From the NCBI GenBank assembly GCA_964526835.1, contig CAZGMK010000003.1, positions 62,001 through 126,000 on the forward strand: a stretch of DNA of 64,000 nt, given 5' to 3'. This document shows positions 54,612-62,272 of the stretch, one piece after another. Position 1 is the stretch's first letter. Every line of letters starts with the position of its first letter. The notes beneath the pieces are model-generated. The model worked only from the letters and a program-made list of their open reading frames with translations. It was not told the origin of the DNA and made no database searches. The stretch comes from DAOSXA01 sp964526835 (GTDB taxonomy: Bacteria > Zixibacteria > MSB-5A5 > GN15 > FEB-12). A program made the translations under genes and the position numbers.

Positions 54612-55081
54612 CACTTCTTCCTCCGGTCTCGCAGCAGCTTCTTCATATGCGTGAGTTTGACCCCGCCATAAAATTTGTCATTGACGGCGACTACCGGCGC
54701 CATCGAGCAAGCGCCGACGCAGGCCACCTTCTCGAGCGTGTACTTGAGGTCGGGCGTCGTGTCTCCCGCCTTGATTCCCAACTCGTTCTCGAGACGTTCC
54801 ACAATTTGCTGAGCGCCGCGAATGTGGCAGGTCGTACCCATACAAACCCGAATGCACTTCTCGCCTCGCGGTACCAGGCTGAAGGCGTTGTAGAAAGTGG
54901 CCACCGAATAGACCTTGGACAAAGGGACGTCGAGTCGCTCAGCCGTCTTATGCAGTGCCTCTTCGGGCAGGTAATGATACTCCTGTTGCACATCCTGAAG
55001 CACCGCGATCAGCGATTCCCTGGTCTGTGGGTAGCGTTCGAAAATCGCGGGCAGTCTATCCAAATCCAACTCTGCTTTCAT
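54611..55081 (-). CDS. NuoE/HydC-like [2Fe-2S] subunit
   Basis: 156 residues of the 24-kDa subunit family, with ligands in RVCMGTTCHIRGAQQIVERL and EKVACVGACSMAPVVAVN. The N-terminal helices (RESLIAVLQDVQQEYHYLPE) are the usual docking region. It overlaps the gamma subunit gene before it by 4 bases and the flavoprotein gene after it by 1 base. It pairs with that flavoprotein in the manner of HydC with HydB. It is not the complex I NuoE, which lies at 17389-17865. Confidence 0.92.
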   Translation of the reverse strand: MKAELDLDRLPAIFERYPQTRESLIAVLQDVQQEYHYLPEEALHKTAERLDVPLSKVYSVATFYNAFSLVPRGEKCIRVCMGTTCHIRGAQQIVERLENELGIKAGDTTPDLKYTLEKVACVGACSMAPVVAVNDKFYGGVKLTHMKKLLRDRRKK

Positions 55082-55647
55082 GCCTTGACCTTCTTGCTCT
55101 TCCCGGCCACTTTCCGGCCAAGTTTGAAGCCCTGCTCCAGGACCGCGAAGTTGACCTCCAGGACTTCCTTCTTCCTGGCCAGCTTCTCCTTGATGATTTC
55201 CCGCACCGTATCGACCTTGACCACCCCGGTTGCGCCGATGAAAGCACCGAGAACCACAACATTAGCCGCCCTGGCGTTACCTGCCTTCCTGGCCATATCA
55301 TTAGCCGGCATCAGCAGTTCAGTTATGTCGTCGCGATCGGTAGTGACGTCAATGAGTGAGCTGTTGACTATCGACAGCCCGCCGGGCTTGATCAGTGGAA
55401 TGAATTTGTCAAATGAAGGACGATTGAAGACACAGGCACATTGCGGCTTCGTGATGATCGGCGACCCGATGCGATGGTCCGATACGACCACTGTGCAATA
55501 GGCGGTGCCTCCACGCATCTCCGGGCCGTAGCTGGGCAGCCAGGTAACGTGCTTGCCCTCGGCGATGCCTGAGTAGGCCAGAAGCTGGCCGGCGGTCAGG
55601 ATCCCCTGGCCGCCGAACCCGGCGAAGGTGACTTCATACTGTTCCAT
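55078..55647 (-). CDS. 2-oxoacid:ferredoxin oxidoreductase gamma subunit
   Basis: 189 residues from the ATG at 55647, which shares TAATG with the beta gene stop. EVTFAGFGGQGILTAGQLLAYSG is the glycine-rich CoA-binding start of the gamma domain, followed by VTWLPSYGPEMRGGTAYCTV and ANVVVLGAFIGATGVV, all usual. The C-terminus is basic. It completes the alpha-beta-gamma-delta set of a Kor/Vor-type enzyme that turns a 2-oxoacid and CoA into an acyl-CoA with reduced ferredoxin, or the reverse. Confidence 0.93.
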   Translation of the reverse strand: MEQYEVTFAGFGGQGILTAGQLLAYSGIAEGKHVTWLPSYGPEMRGGTAYCTVVVSDHRIGSPIITKPQCACVFNRPSFDKFIPLIKPGGLSIVNSSLIDVTTDRDDITELLMPANDMARKAGNARAANVVVLGAFIGATGVVKVDTVREIIKEKLARKKEVLEVNFAVLEQGFKLGRKVAGKSKKVKA

Positions 55648-56402
55648 TACTTGCCCTCCGGATCCTTGAAGCAACCCAAAGGATAGTAGGGGATCATCTT
55701 ATCGGCCAGCCAGTCAGTTGCCTCAGCCGGGTTCATTCCCCAGTTGGTCGGACAGGTCGAAAGCACCTCGACAAACGTGAAGCAGCGATCCTCAACCTGA
55801 TAGGAGAAGGCCTTCTTGATTGCCTTTTTCGCCTGGACAATATGCCTTGGGTCGTAGACGGTAACCCGTTCAACGTAGGCCGGCGTGGCCAGCGTGGCCA
55901 GGAGCTCAGACATACGAATGGGCATCCCGACTTGGCTGGTGTCTCGACCAAAGGGGCAAGTAGTTGTAATCTGGTTTTCAAGTGTCGTTGGAGCCATCTG
56001 ACCGCCGGTCATGCCGTAGATGGCATTATTGACGAAGACAACCGTGAACTTCTCGCCTCGATTGGCGGCGTGCACGATCTCACCCATACCGATTGACGCG
56101 AGATCTCCATCACCCTGATAGGTGAAGACTATCATATCAGGCCGCAGGCGCTTAAAACCGGTAGCCAGCGCCGGAGCGCGACCGTGCGCCGCCTCCATGA
56201 AATCGGTGTTGATATAATTGTAAGCCAGCACCGAACAGCCAACCGGCGCCACTCCGCAGGTTCTCTCGCGAACGCCCAACTCGTCCAGTGACTCCGCAAT
56301 CAGGCGGTGAATCACACCGTGGGTGCAGCCCGGACAGTAGTGGGTGACGTTTTCCTTCATGGCCACCGGCCGGTCGAAAATAGTCCTGGTATCAACTGCC
56401 AT
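55647..56402 (-). CDS. 2-oxoacid:ferredoxin oxidoreductase beta subunit (TPP-binding)
   Basis: 251 residues from the ATG at 56402 with GAGGTG upstream. The thiamine-diphosphate site is YQGDGDLASIGMGEIVHAANR ... NNAIYGMTGGQ (positions about 95-135), with the GDGD and NN parts intact. HYCPGCTHGVIHRL and CGVAPVGCSV are the conserved cysteine segments. It binds TPP and holds the cluster nearest the active site. Family comparison alone does not decide between 2-oxoglutarate and branched-chain 2-oxoacids. Confidence 0.93.
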   Translation of the reverse strand: MAVDTRTIFDRPVAMKENVTHYCPGCTHGVIHRLIAESLDELGVRERTCGVAPVGCSVLAYNYINTDFMEAAHGRAPALATGFKRLRPDMIVFTYQGDGDLASIGMGEIVHAANRGEKFTVVFVNNAIYGMTGGQMAPTTLENQITTTCPFGRDTSQVGMPIRMSELLATLATPAYVERVTVYDPRHIVQAKKAIKKAFSYQVEDRCFTFVEVLSTCPTNWGMNPAEATDWLADKMIPYYPLGCFKDPEGK

Positions 56403-56410
56403 AGGACACC

Positions 56411-57553
56411 TCAACCTTTCTTCTTGCTCTTAGCCGTCTTGCCCCCGGTCTTCTTCGAGGGGCTCTTGGCCTTCGCGCTCTTCTTCTGGGCCACCAGCTT
56501 GTAGACCTGCTCCTTGATCTCTTCAACCGATGGCACGATGCCGCCAGTGCGCCCATAGAAGTGCACCGGACGTTTGCCCTTGACGGCCTTCTCGACATCG
56601 TCGTTCATCTGGGCCGTGCTCATCTCGATGGTCAACACCTTCTTGATATTCTTCCTGGTGGCTTGCTCATGAATCTCGGCCTCGGGGAATGGGAACAGGG
56701 TTATCGGTCGGAACAACCCGACCGACAATCCCTCGGCCGCCAACTCATCGATGGCCGTCTGGCAGATACGTGCCATGGTGCCGTAGGAGACAACGAGCAG
56801 CCGGTTTTCCGTCTCTACTCTGTAGAGCTCGTAACGCACTTCCTCGCGTTTCATCTGCTCGTACTTTGCATGCAGTTTCCAGGCGCTCTTCTCGAGCGCT
56901 ACCGGATCGAGGAACAGTGACTTAATGATTCTCGGTTCTCGGCCATCGGCCCCGGTAGCCGCCCAGTCTTCAGCGATCTCCGGACGAGCCACCTCAATGT
57001 CTTCATCTGGGAATTCAACCGCCTCCATCATCTGTCCGATCATGCCGTCGCCGATCATCATGACCGGATTCCGATACTTGTCGGCCAGATCAAAGGCCAG
57101 CATCATCAGATCGACTGCTTCCTGAATACTCGAAGGGGCCAGAACAAGGAGTCGATAGTCTCCGTGCCCGCCCCCTTTCGTGGCCTGGAAATAATCGGAC
57201 TGAGCCGGCAGAATGCCGCCGAGGCCGGGACCGCCACGCATGATATTTACAATCACCGCCGGCAACTCGGCCCCGGCCATGTACGAGATCGCTTCCTGCA
57301 TCAAGCTGATTCCGGGGCTCGACGAAGTAGTGAAGACCCGTTTGCCTGTCGAAGCCGCGCCGAAGAGCATGTTCGATACGGCCACTTCGCTCTCGCCCTG
57401 GAGAAAGACACCGCCGACCTCCGGCATCCGTCGGGCGAGATACTCGGCTACCTCGGTCTGCGGCGTGATGGGATAGCAGAAGTAATTCCTGGCTCCGGCG
57501 CGGATGGCGGCCTCAGCGATCGCCTCATTACCCTTCATTAGTATCTTTGCCAT
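56411..57553 (-). CDS. vorB: 2-oxoacid:ferredoxin oxidoreductase alpha subunit (VorB-type)
   Basis: 380 residues. AKILMKGNEAIAEAAIRAG, YPITPQTEVAEYLARRMPE, SSSPGISLMQEAISYMAGAE and GGPGLGGILPAQSDYFQAT are near-textbook for VorB/KorA alpha subunits. The last 28 residues are an unusual Lys/Ser-rich basic tail (KKSAKAKSP, then KKTGGKTAKSKKKG), absent from most family members I know. Substrate could be 2-oxoglutarate or a branched-chain 2-oxoacid. It is followed 8 bases later by the beta gene. Confidence 0.93.
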   Translation of the reverse strand: MAKILMKGNEAIAEAAIRAGARNYFCYPITPQTEVAEYLARRMPEVGGVFLQGESEVAVSNMLFGAASTGKRVFTTSSSPGISLMQEAISYMAGAELPAVIVNIMRGGPGLGGILPAQSDYFQATKGGGHGDYRLLVLAPSSIQEAVDLMMLAFDLADKYRNPVMMIGDGMIGQMMEAVEFPDEDIEVARPEIAEDWAATGADGREPRIIKSLFLDPVALEKSAWKLHAKYEQMKREEVRYELYRVETENRLLVVSYGTMARICQTAIDELAAEGLSVGLFRPITLFPFPEAEIHEQATRKNIKKVLTIEMSTAQMNDDVEKAVKGKRPVHFYGRTGGIVPSVEEIKEQVYKLVAQKKSAKAKSPSKKTGGKTAKSKKKG

Positions 57554-57574
57554 GGCTCCTATCCATCCCTCCGG

Positions 57575-57808
57575 TTAGTACTCAAACAGGCTGTAGCTCA
57601 GGCCGTGAGTGTGAACCTCGATCGCCGCATCGGGACAGGTAATGGCGCAAATCATGCACCCGATGCATCTCGACGGATCGGCGACTTCGGCATAGAAATA
57701 GCCGCGCACCGTGATTTCGTCGGACATCTTGAGTATCTTCTGCGGACAGGCTCGTACGCACAACTCGCAGCCTTTGCAGTGGTTCTTGTCAACTGTTACT
57801 CCGGGCAT
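57575..57808 (-). CDS. Ferredoxin subunit (delta) of the 2-oxoacid oxidoreductase
   Basis: 77 residues with two [4Fe-4S] motifs, CKGCELCVRACPQKIL and CIGCMICAITCPDAAI. The size and position just before the alpha gene match KorD/VorD. It carries electrons from the TPP subunit out of the enzyme, here possibly to the flavoprotein subunits encoded in the same operon. It lies 25 bases after the P-loop gene. Confidence 0.93.
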   Translation of the reverse strand: MPGVTVDKNHCKGCELCVRACPQKILKMSDEITVRGYFYAEVADPSRCIGCMICAITCPDAAIEVHTHGLSYSLFEY

Positions 57809-57833
57809 TCAATTATCCCCGTCATCTATGGGT

Positions 57834-58568
57834 TCATCCCGTCGGCCGCTCCCACGGCCTCAGAAGCTGCCGATCGAGCGGCAGCAGCGGGACTCCAAGC
57901 GTCTTCAGTCCTGGTTTCGCCGCCACATCCTTTATAGCACTTACGAAAGCTATGGGCATGTTCATATCATTACTTACTTCCCGGGCTAACGCCAGACCAC
58001 GCCTGACGTCGTCAATCGTTGTGTTTTCCATCAAGTGCGTATTGGAGATGATGCCGGTGAAACGAAGCCTCGAAGAGGCCTCAATAGCCTGCATCATCTT
58101 GCGACAACCCTCCAGATCCGATGTGAACGGGCGATAGGCATTCAGCACGAGGAGCAATTCGTAGTCGCTATCGGCCAGGGCATCGGAAAGTGAACTTAAC
58201 ACGCGCGCTCCGACGTCGTCGCCCCCGACATCCAGGATCACCTGACCCTCGTGGCGGTCAATCGCCCCTTTGATCTCCGGCACGATGATGGGAAGGTCAG
58301 CGTGACGCTGGTCGCCGGGCGGAATAATCGGCGTAACACCGATCTCAACCAGGCGCTCGGCCGCCTCCCGCGACCGGAAATATGGATTAACTATGTCCAG
58401 GTCGGCCAAAGCCACCTGGTCGTGAGTCTGCAGTATCAGCAGACGCGCCAGATTGACCGCAACCTCCGATTTGCCGCTGCCATAACCTCCCACGATTATA
58501 ATCAGTTCCTTCTTGAGTTGGGGCAGGGGAGGGTGTGTATCTCTGACGACCATCACTATTAAATCCAT
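57834..58568 (-). CDS. P-loop nucleotide-binding protein, first gene of the oxidoreductase operon
   Basis: 244 residues if the ATG at 58568 is used; a TTG at 58604 or an ATG at 58553 is possible and none has a clear ribosome site. LIIIVGGYGSGKSEVAVNLA is a Walker A motif. LADLDIVNPYFRSREA resembles the switch of MinD/SIMIBI-type ATPases, with QVILDVGGDDVGARVL as Walker B, and the later IISNTHLMENTT fits the base-binding strand. It is cytoplasmic. Being first in the operon, it may help assemble or mature the iron-sulfur or flavin enzyme. I cannot name a family. Confidence 0.8.
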   Translation of the reverse strand: MDLIVMVVRDTHPPLPQLKKELIIIVGGYGSGKSEVAVNLARLLILQTHDQVALADLDIVNPYFRSREAAERLVEIGVTPIIPPGDQRHADLPIIVPEIKGAIDRHEGQVILDVGGDDVGARVLSSLSDALADSDYELLLVLNAYRPFTSDLEGCRKMMQAIEASSRLRFTGIISNTHLMENTTIDDVRRGLALAREVSNDMNMPIAFVSAIKDVAAKPGLKTLGVPLLPLDRQLLRPWERPTG

Positions 58569-58655
58569 GCGCCGGACAGTCTTAACCGCCGGCAACTGCG
58601 GCAAGATACTGGACTTGTCCGGCCTTTGAAGTCTTACTCATCCCGGTCCGGATTC

Positions 58656-58684
58656 AATATGGTGCGCCGAGAAGCCGAAGTCAA
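58656..58684 (-). promoter_or_regulatory. Predicted promoter of the 2-oxoacid oxidoreductase operon
   Basis: On the minus strand TTGACT (58684-58679) and CATATT (58661-58656) are 17 bases apart. The start would be near 58649, ahead of all candidate start codons of the P-loop gene. Confidence 0.48.
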
Positions 58685-58719
58685 GCCTCTATGTGAAAAT
58701 CGTAACTATTATAATGCAT

Positions 58720-58748
58720 TTGACACTTCCGGCCGCCGCTATTATATT
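58720..58748 (+). promoter_or_regulatory. Predicted sigma-70 promoter for the divergent lipoprotein gene
   Basis: TTGACA (58720-58725) and TATATT (58743-58748) are 17 bases apart, close to consensus. The start would be near 58755, with a leader of about 56 bases. Together with the site at 58656-58684 it makes this a divergent promoter region. Confidence 0.72.
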
Positions 58749-58810
58749 TTTATCCCCTATTGGCTTAGGGGCGATCAGTCAGTCTCGAACAGCCTTACGC
58801 AGGAGCGATA

Positions 58811-59650
58811 ATGGGTGTTTTTTTGCTGGTCAACAGGTACCTGGCGAGAATCTGCATCGGGTTTTTGGTTCTCATGTTCGTCGGCTGTTCATCCGAAGAG
58901 GAGGCCGATTCGGGCATTTCGGAGGCAGACGCACGGTACTCCGATTGGCTTCTGTACAGTCACGATAATGTCGTACTGCATTACCCGGAGAATCATCCCT
59001 TCGCCGACAGGATTCCGGATCTCGCGGCTGGTTACCCGGCAGCCATTGAAGCCGATGCCCTTCTGCTACAGATGACTCCTCCGCGCGAGACCCTGCATGT
59101 CTTCGTCTACACAGGACCGGGACACGCCCATGAGCTCACCGGTCAGAGATACCCCTTTGTCGAAGACAACAGCATCCACTACTGGCAGCCGCATTACCTC
59201 GGCGAGACTGTGATGGAGTACGTTCTGTCGCGATGGACCGATGTCAGTCCTCGGTTCAAGTTTCTGCGTGAAGGGCTGATCACGCTCATGGACCACTCAC
59301 AGACGAGCCACCACGAGAAGGTGAAGGAACTGATAGAAAACGGAACCCGAATCCCGCTTGATTCCCTCGCTGCCGATACGGTGATGGACCATAACCGGTG
59401 GGCCTTGCGCTCGCAGCAGGCGGCTTCATTTGTCGATTTCCTGATTTACATGTACGGCCTGCCCGTCCTGAAGGCGCTCTGGGTGTCGCCGACAACCTGG
59501 GATGAGGCCGTGCAGAAGCTGCTTCAGATGTCCTCTACGCAGCTCGACGATGAGTGGGTCGAGTTCGTAGAGCAAGTGTCCGAGGGCAAGCGGCCAGAGC
59601 CGAAGACCATGCCCTGGCACGGAGTACCCCCCGATTCCGCCAATCAATAG
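58811..59650 (+). CDS. Lipoprotein of unknown function, possibly a degenerate peptidase
   Basis: 279 residues with AGGAG before the ATG. Lipobox FVGCSS, with the Cys near residue 26. The mature part has LHVFVYTGPGHAHELTGQR, then YLGETVMEYVLSRWTDVSPRFKFLREG and a helical C-terminus. The helix-plus-REGL layout recalls the gluzincin (HExxH...E) fold of peptidase-MA-like proteins, but HExxH is replaced by GETVMEY, so it would lack zinc chemistry. That fold guess is weak. It is co-oriented with the citryl-CoA lyase gene 9 bases downstream. Confidence 0.75.
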   Translation: MGVFLLVNRYLARICIGFLVLMFVGCSSEEEADSGISEADARYSDWLLYSHDNVVLHYPENHPFADRIPDLAAGYPAAIEADALLLQMTPPRETLHVFVYTGPGHAHELTGQRYPFVEDNSIHYWQPHYLGETVMEYVLSRWTDVSPRFKFLREGLITLMDHSQTSHHEKVKELIENGTRIPLDSLAADTVMDHNRWALRSQQAASFVDFLIYMYGLPVLKALWVSPTTWDEAVQKLLQMSSTQLDDEWVEFVEQVSEGKRPEPKTMPWHGVPPDSANQ

Positions 59651-59659
59651 AGGAGAACC

Positions 59660-60427
59660 ATGGCTGAGCAGAACTGGAAGACATCAATCACCAACATCGG
59701 TCCCGGCAAGATCCGGGTTCGCGGCTACGATATCGCCGAAATCATGGAGAAGTTGTCGTATGCCCAGGTGGTATACCTGATTCTCAAGGGGGAGCTGCCC
59801 GGTGAGGCCGAGGCCGAACTTATGAACGCTGTCCTGGTTTCTTCGATTGACCACGGCGCTACCCCGCCCTCGGTGTTGGGGACTCGGACTGTCATGTCCG
59901 GCGGCAATTCTCTCAACGCCGCGATCGCCGGGGGCGTACTGGTGATCGGAGATACTCACGGTGGAGCGATCGAGAACGCCGCCCGGATCATGCAGGACTG
60001 GGCGAAAAAAGAAGGCGCGCCGACAGCCCTGGCCGGTCAATTGGTCGATTGGCTCAAGGAAGGAAAGCGGCGCATGCCCGGTTTCGGCCATCGCCTGCAC
60101 AAGATCGATCCGCGAACCGGCAAGCTGTTCGAGATTGCAGCGCGGCATGGTTACAGCGGCCGGCATATCGAGCTGTGCAAGGCTGTCGAGAAGGCGCTGG
60201 CTGAGAAGACCGGACGGGAATTGCCCATCAACGTCGACGGTGCTATCGCGGCAGTGATCTCGGATATGGGCTTTGACTGGCGGCTGGGCAAGGCGTTCTT
60301 TATCATATCGCGGACGCCGGGACTGGTGGCTCACGCCTACGAGGAAATGACCCGTGAGCGGCCGATGCGCAAGCTGGGGCCGCTGCCGTTTGAATATGAT
60401 GGCCCGGAGGATCGGGAGATAGGGTAG
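59660..60427 (+). CDS. Citryl-CoA lyase / short citrate synthase-like protein
   Basis: 255 residues, much shorter than citrate synthase, and equal to the C-terminal lyase part of ATP-citrate lyase or to stand-alone citryl-CoA lyase. Catalytic residues align: His65 (SIDHGATPPS), His100 (GDTHGGAIENAA), His144 (PGFGHRLHKIDPR) and Asp193 (NVDGAIAAVI). Such enzymes split citryl-CoA into acetyl-CoA and oxaloacetate. No citryl-CoA synthetase is in the window. The divergent 2-oxoacid:ferredoxin oxidoreductase operon next door would fit a reductive-TCA context but does not prove it. Confidence 0.85.
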   Translation: MAEQNWKTSITNIGPGKIRVRGYDIAEIMEKLSYAQVVYLILKGELPGEAEAELMNAVLVSSIDHGATPPSVLGTRTVMSGGNSLNAAIAGGVLVIGDTHGGAIENAARIMQDWAKKEGAPTALAGQLVDWLKEGKRRMPGFGHRLHKIDPRTGKLFEIAARHGYSGRHIELCKAVEKALAEKTGRELPINVDGAIAAVISDMGFDWRLGKAFFIISRTPGLVAHAYEEMTRERPMRKLGPLPFEYDGPEDREIG

Positions 60428-60455
60428 CCTGTCGAGAGCGTCGTATAACAGCGCA

Positions 60456-60484
60456 AAGGCCTCCGCCGGATCGACGGAGGCCTT
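60456..60484. terminator. Bidirectional terminator-like hairpin between convergent genes
   Basis: AAGGCCTCCG and CGGAGGCCTT form a perfect 10-base-pair stem with a 9-base loop between the lyase gene (+) and the membrane protein gene (-). The stem ends in A/T pairs on both sides, useful for termination in either direction. Confidence 0.68.
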
Positions 60485-60522
60485 GTCGCTGCGTGTGTGG
60501 TGTGTGGTTGAACGCGGGCGGG

Positions 60523-60951
60523 CTAGCCCACCCGTGAGAATTTGCTCGGATCAATTTGGCCGGATCGGCGTACACTGTCGAGCGAACTGCCGGGTCGGCC
60601 TCCGAAGGCTAAGATGGCCATGGCAACGGCGTTGAGTATCGGCAGGAGGACCAGCAGCCCGACCCAGCCGTCGAATCCGGCCGCCTTTGCGACCTCAAAC
60701 CAAAGCACGGCAAAGACTATGAGGTTCACCAGCGGTATCAGGGCCAGGAAGAACCACCACCGCTCTTTGCCGGCCATGTCACAGAGAAGCACGCTGTTCA
60801 AAATTGGTACATATGCCCACCAGGCATTGCCGGCGCATCCGACTTTGTTGGCGATCCGCCACTGCAAGTAAGCTAAGACGAGGTAGACGCCGATAAACAC
60901 GGCGAAAGACACCAGGCCAAGAGCGCCGCCGGCTGGATTTGGATCGTACAT
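60523..60951 (-). CDS. Small membrane protein, DUF5684-like
   Basis: 142 residues; the ATG at 60951 has a strong AGGAGG 8 bases upstream. Three to four membrane helices: LGLVSFAVFIGVYLVLAYL, then WWAYVPILNSVLLCDMAGK, WWFFLALIPLVNLIVFAVL and GLLVLLPILNAVAMAILAF. The repeated WAYVPI/LIPLVN/LLPILN pattern is characteristic of the DUF5684 family of unknown function. The C-terminus is a short soluble tail. It is convergent with the lyase gene and transcribed alone. Confidence 0.82.
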   Translation of the reverse strand: MYDPNPAGGALGLVSFAVFIGVYLVLAYLQWRIANKVGCAGNAWWAYVPILNSVLLCDMAGKERWWFFLALIPLVNLIVFAVLWFEVAKAAGFDGWVGLLVLLPILNAVAMAILAFGGRPGSSLDSVRRSGQIDPSKFSRVG

Positions 60952-61070
60952 TATCGTATCCTCCTTGGAGAGGCCATTCCGCATCTTTTGCGGATGACAG
61001 AGTGCTTATTCTCCATATCGGCCCGGAGCAGGCCAATCTGTAGACAATTCGCCTGTCGTCCAGTATCTAC

Positions 61071-61098
61071 TTGAATCCGTTGACCATTGGTGTATAAT
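61071..61098 (+). promoter_or_regulatory. Predicted sigma-70 promoter for the M24 peptidase gene
   Basis: TTGAAT (61071-61076) and a perfect TATAAT (61093-61098) are 16 bases apart. The start would be at about 61105-61106, exactly on the ATG at 61106. Confidence 0.68.
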
Positions 61099-61105
61099 GG
61101 ACGCC

Positions 61106-62272
61106 ATGTCGCTGACCGTGCAAAAGGCCCGTCAGGCCACGCGTATTCTGGACGAACTGAATCTCGATGTCTGGCTGATTGTTGTCCGGGAGACTCCGGT
61201 CATGGCCGACCCGATCCTGGATCTGGTGGTGGGCCTTGAAGCAACCTGGCAATCCTTCTTTCTGTTCAGCCGGTCAGGCGAAGTAGCGGCTCTCGTCGGC
61301 AACTTCGACCGGGATGACTATGTCCGATCCGATGTCTTCACCGAAGTGCTGACCTACACTGAGGACCCAAGCGAGTCGCTGGTCCGGATGCTCGACCGCG
61401 CAGCGCCGAGGAGGATCGCCCTCAACTACGACGAGGACGATGCGTCGGCCGATGGTCTCAGTCACGGAATGTATTTGCGCCTGATGCATTACCTGGCCGA
61501 CACGTCCTACGCCGATCGAATCACATCCGCCACCGAACTATGCCGCAAGGTACGGGGGCGCAAGCTCCCGGAAGAGATCCAACGGCTGCGGCGGGCGGCG
61601 GTGACGGCCACCGGCGTCTGGGAGGAGATTGCTTCCAGAATCGAGCCCGGCCTGACCGAGATCGAAGTCGGAGCCCTTATCGACTGCGAGATACGCAGGG
61701 CCGGGGGCGAGCCCTCATTTGAGACCATTGTCAATGCCGGTGCCAAGACCAATCCGGGGCATGGCAGTCCCACCGATGCAGTGCTGGAGAAGGGCGATCT
61801 GTTGCATGTTGACTTCGGTGTACGGCTCGATGGCTACTGCTCCGATCTGCAGCGGCTGCTCTGGCTCAGTCAGGACGGCGGTGAAGCCCGTGATGACGTC
61901 AAACGAGCCTTTGGATGCGTCCGGGATATTATCACCGATTCGGCTGCTCGATGTTTGCCCGGAGCCGTCGGGCACGAGATCGACGCTGCCGCGCGACAGG
62001 CCCTGGAGCGGGAAGGTTACGATGTCTTTCAGCATGCCCTGGGGCATCAGTTGGGCCGGGCGGTCCACGACGGCGGCGCGATTATCGGGCCGCGATGGAG
62101 TCGCTATGGGCGGTCAACGTTGGAGCCTTTGGAAGAGTCAAATGCGTTCACTCTGGAGCTGGAAGTAATGCTCCCGGGTACGGGCTGTGTGGGGCTTGAG
62201 GAGGATGTTGTGATAACCGATTCCGGCGCCGAATTTCTGTGTCCGCGTCAAATGGAGTTGATCGTTCAATGA
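61106..62272 (+). CDS. M24 metallopeptidase (Xaa-Pro aminopeptidase/dipeptidase family)
   Basis: 388 residues using the ATG at 61106; an ATG at 61097 lies within the promoter -10 box and is unlikely. Residues 1-145 are a creatinase-N domain. The catalytic pita-bread domain has the metal ligands: the two Asp in HVDFGVRLDGYCSDLQR, His in ALGHQLGRAVHDGG, and Glu residues in LELEVMLPG and VGLEEDVVIT. It probably removes N-terminal residues before proline, or splits Xaa-Pro dipeptides, in the cytoplasm. The next gene starts inside its stop codon. Confidence 0.9.
   Translation: MSLTVQKARQATRILDELNLDVWLIVVRETPVMADPILDLVVGLEATWQSFFLFSRSGEVAALVGNFDRDDYVRSDVFTEVLTYTEDPSESLVRMLDRAAPRRIALNYDEDDASADGLSHGMYLRLMHYLADTSYADRITSATELCRKVRGRKLPEEIQRLRRAAVTATGVWEEIASRIEPGLTEIEVGALIDCEIRRAGGEPSFETIVNAGAKTNPGHGSPTDAVLEKGDLLHVDFGVRLDGYCSDLQRLLWLSQDGGEARDDVKRAFGCVRDIITDSAARCLPGAVGHEIDAAARQALEREGYDVFQHALGHQLGRAVHDGGAIIGPRWSRYGRSTLEPLEESNAFTLELEVMLPGTGCVGLEEDVVITDSGAEFLCPRQMELIVQ

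Noticed and set aside
53544..54671. Open frame of 375 codons antisense to the HydB-like gene
   Set aside because: No motif, no ribosome site, and the opposite strand encodes a conserved flavoprotein.
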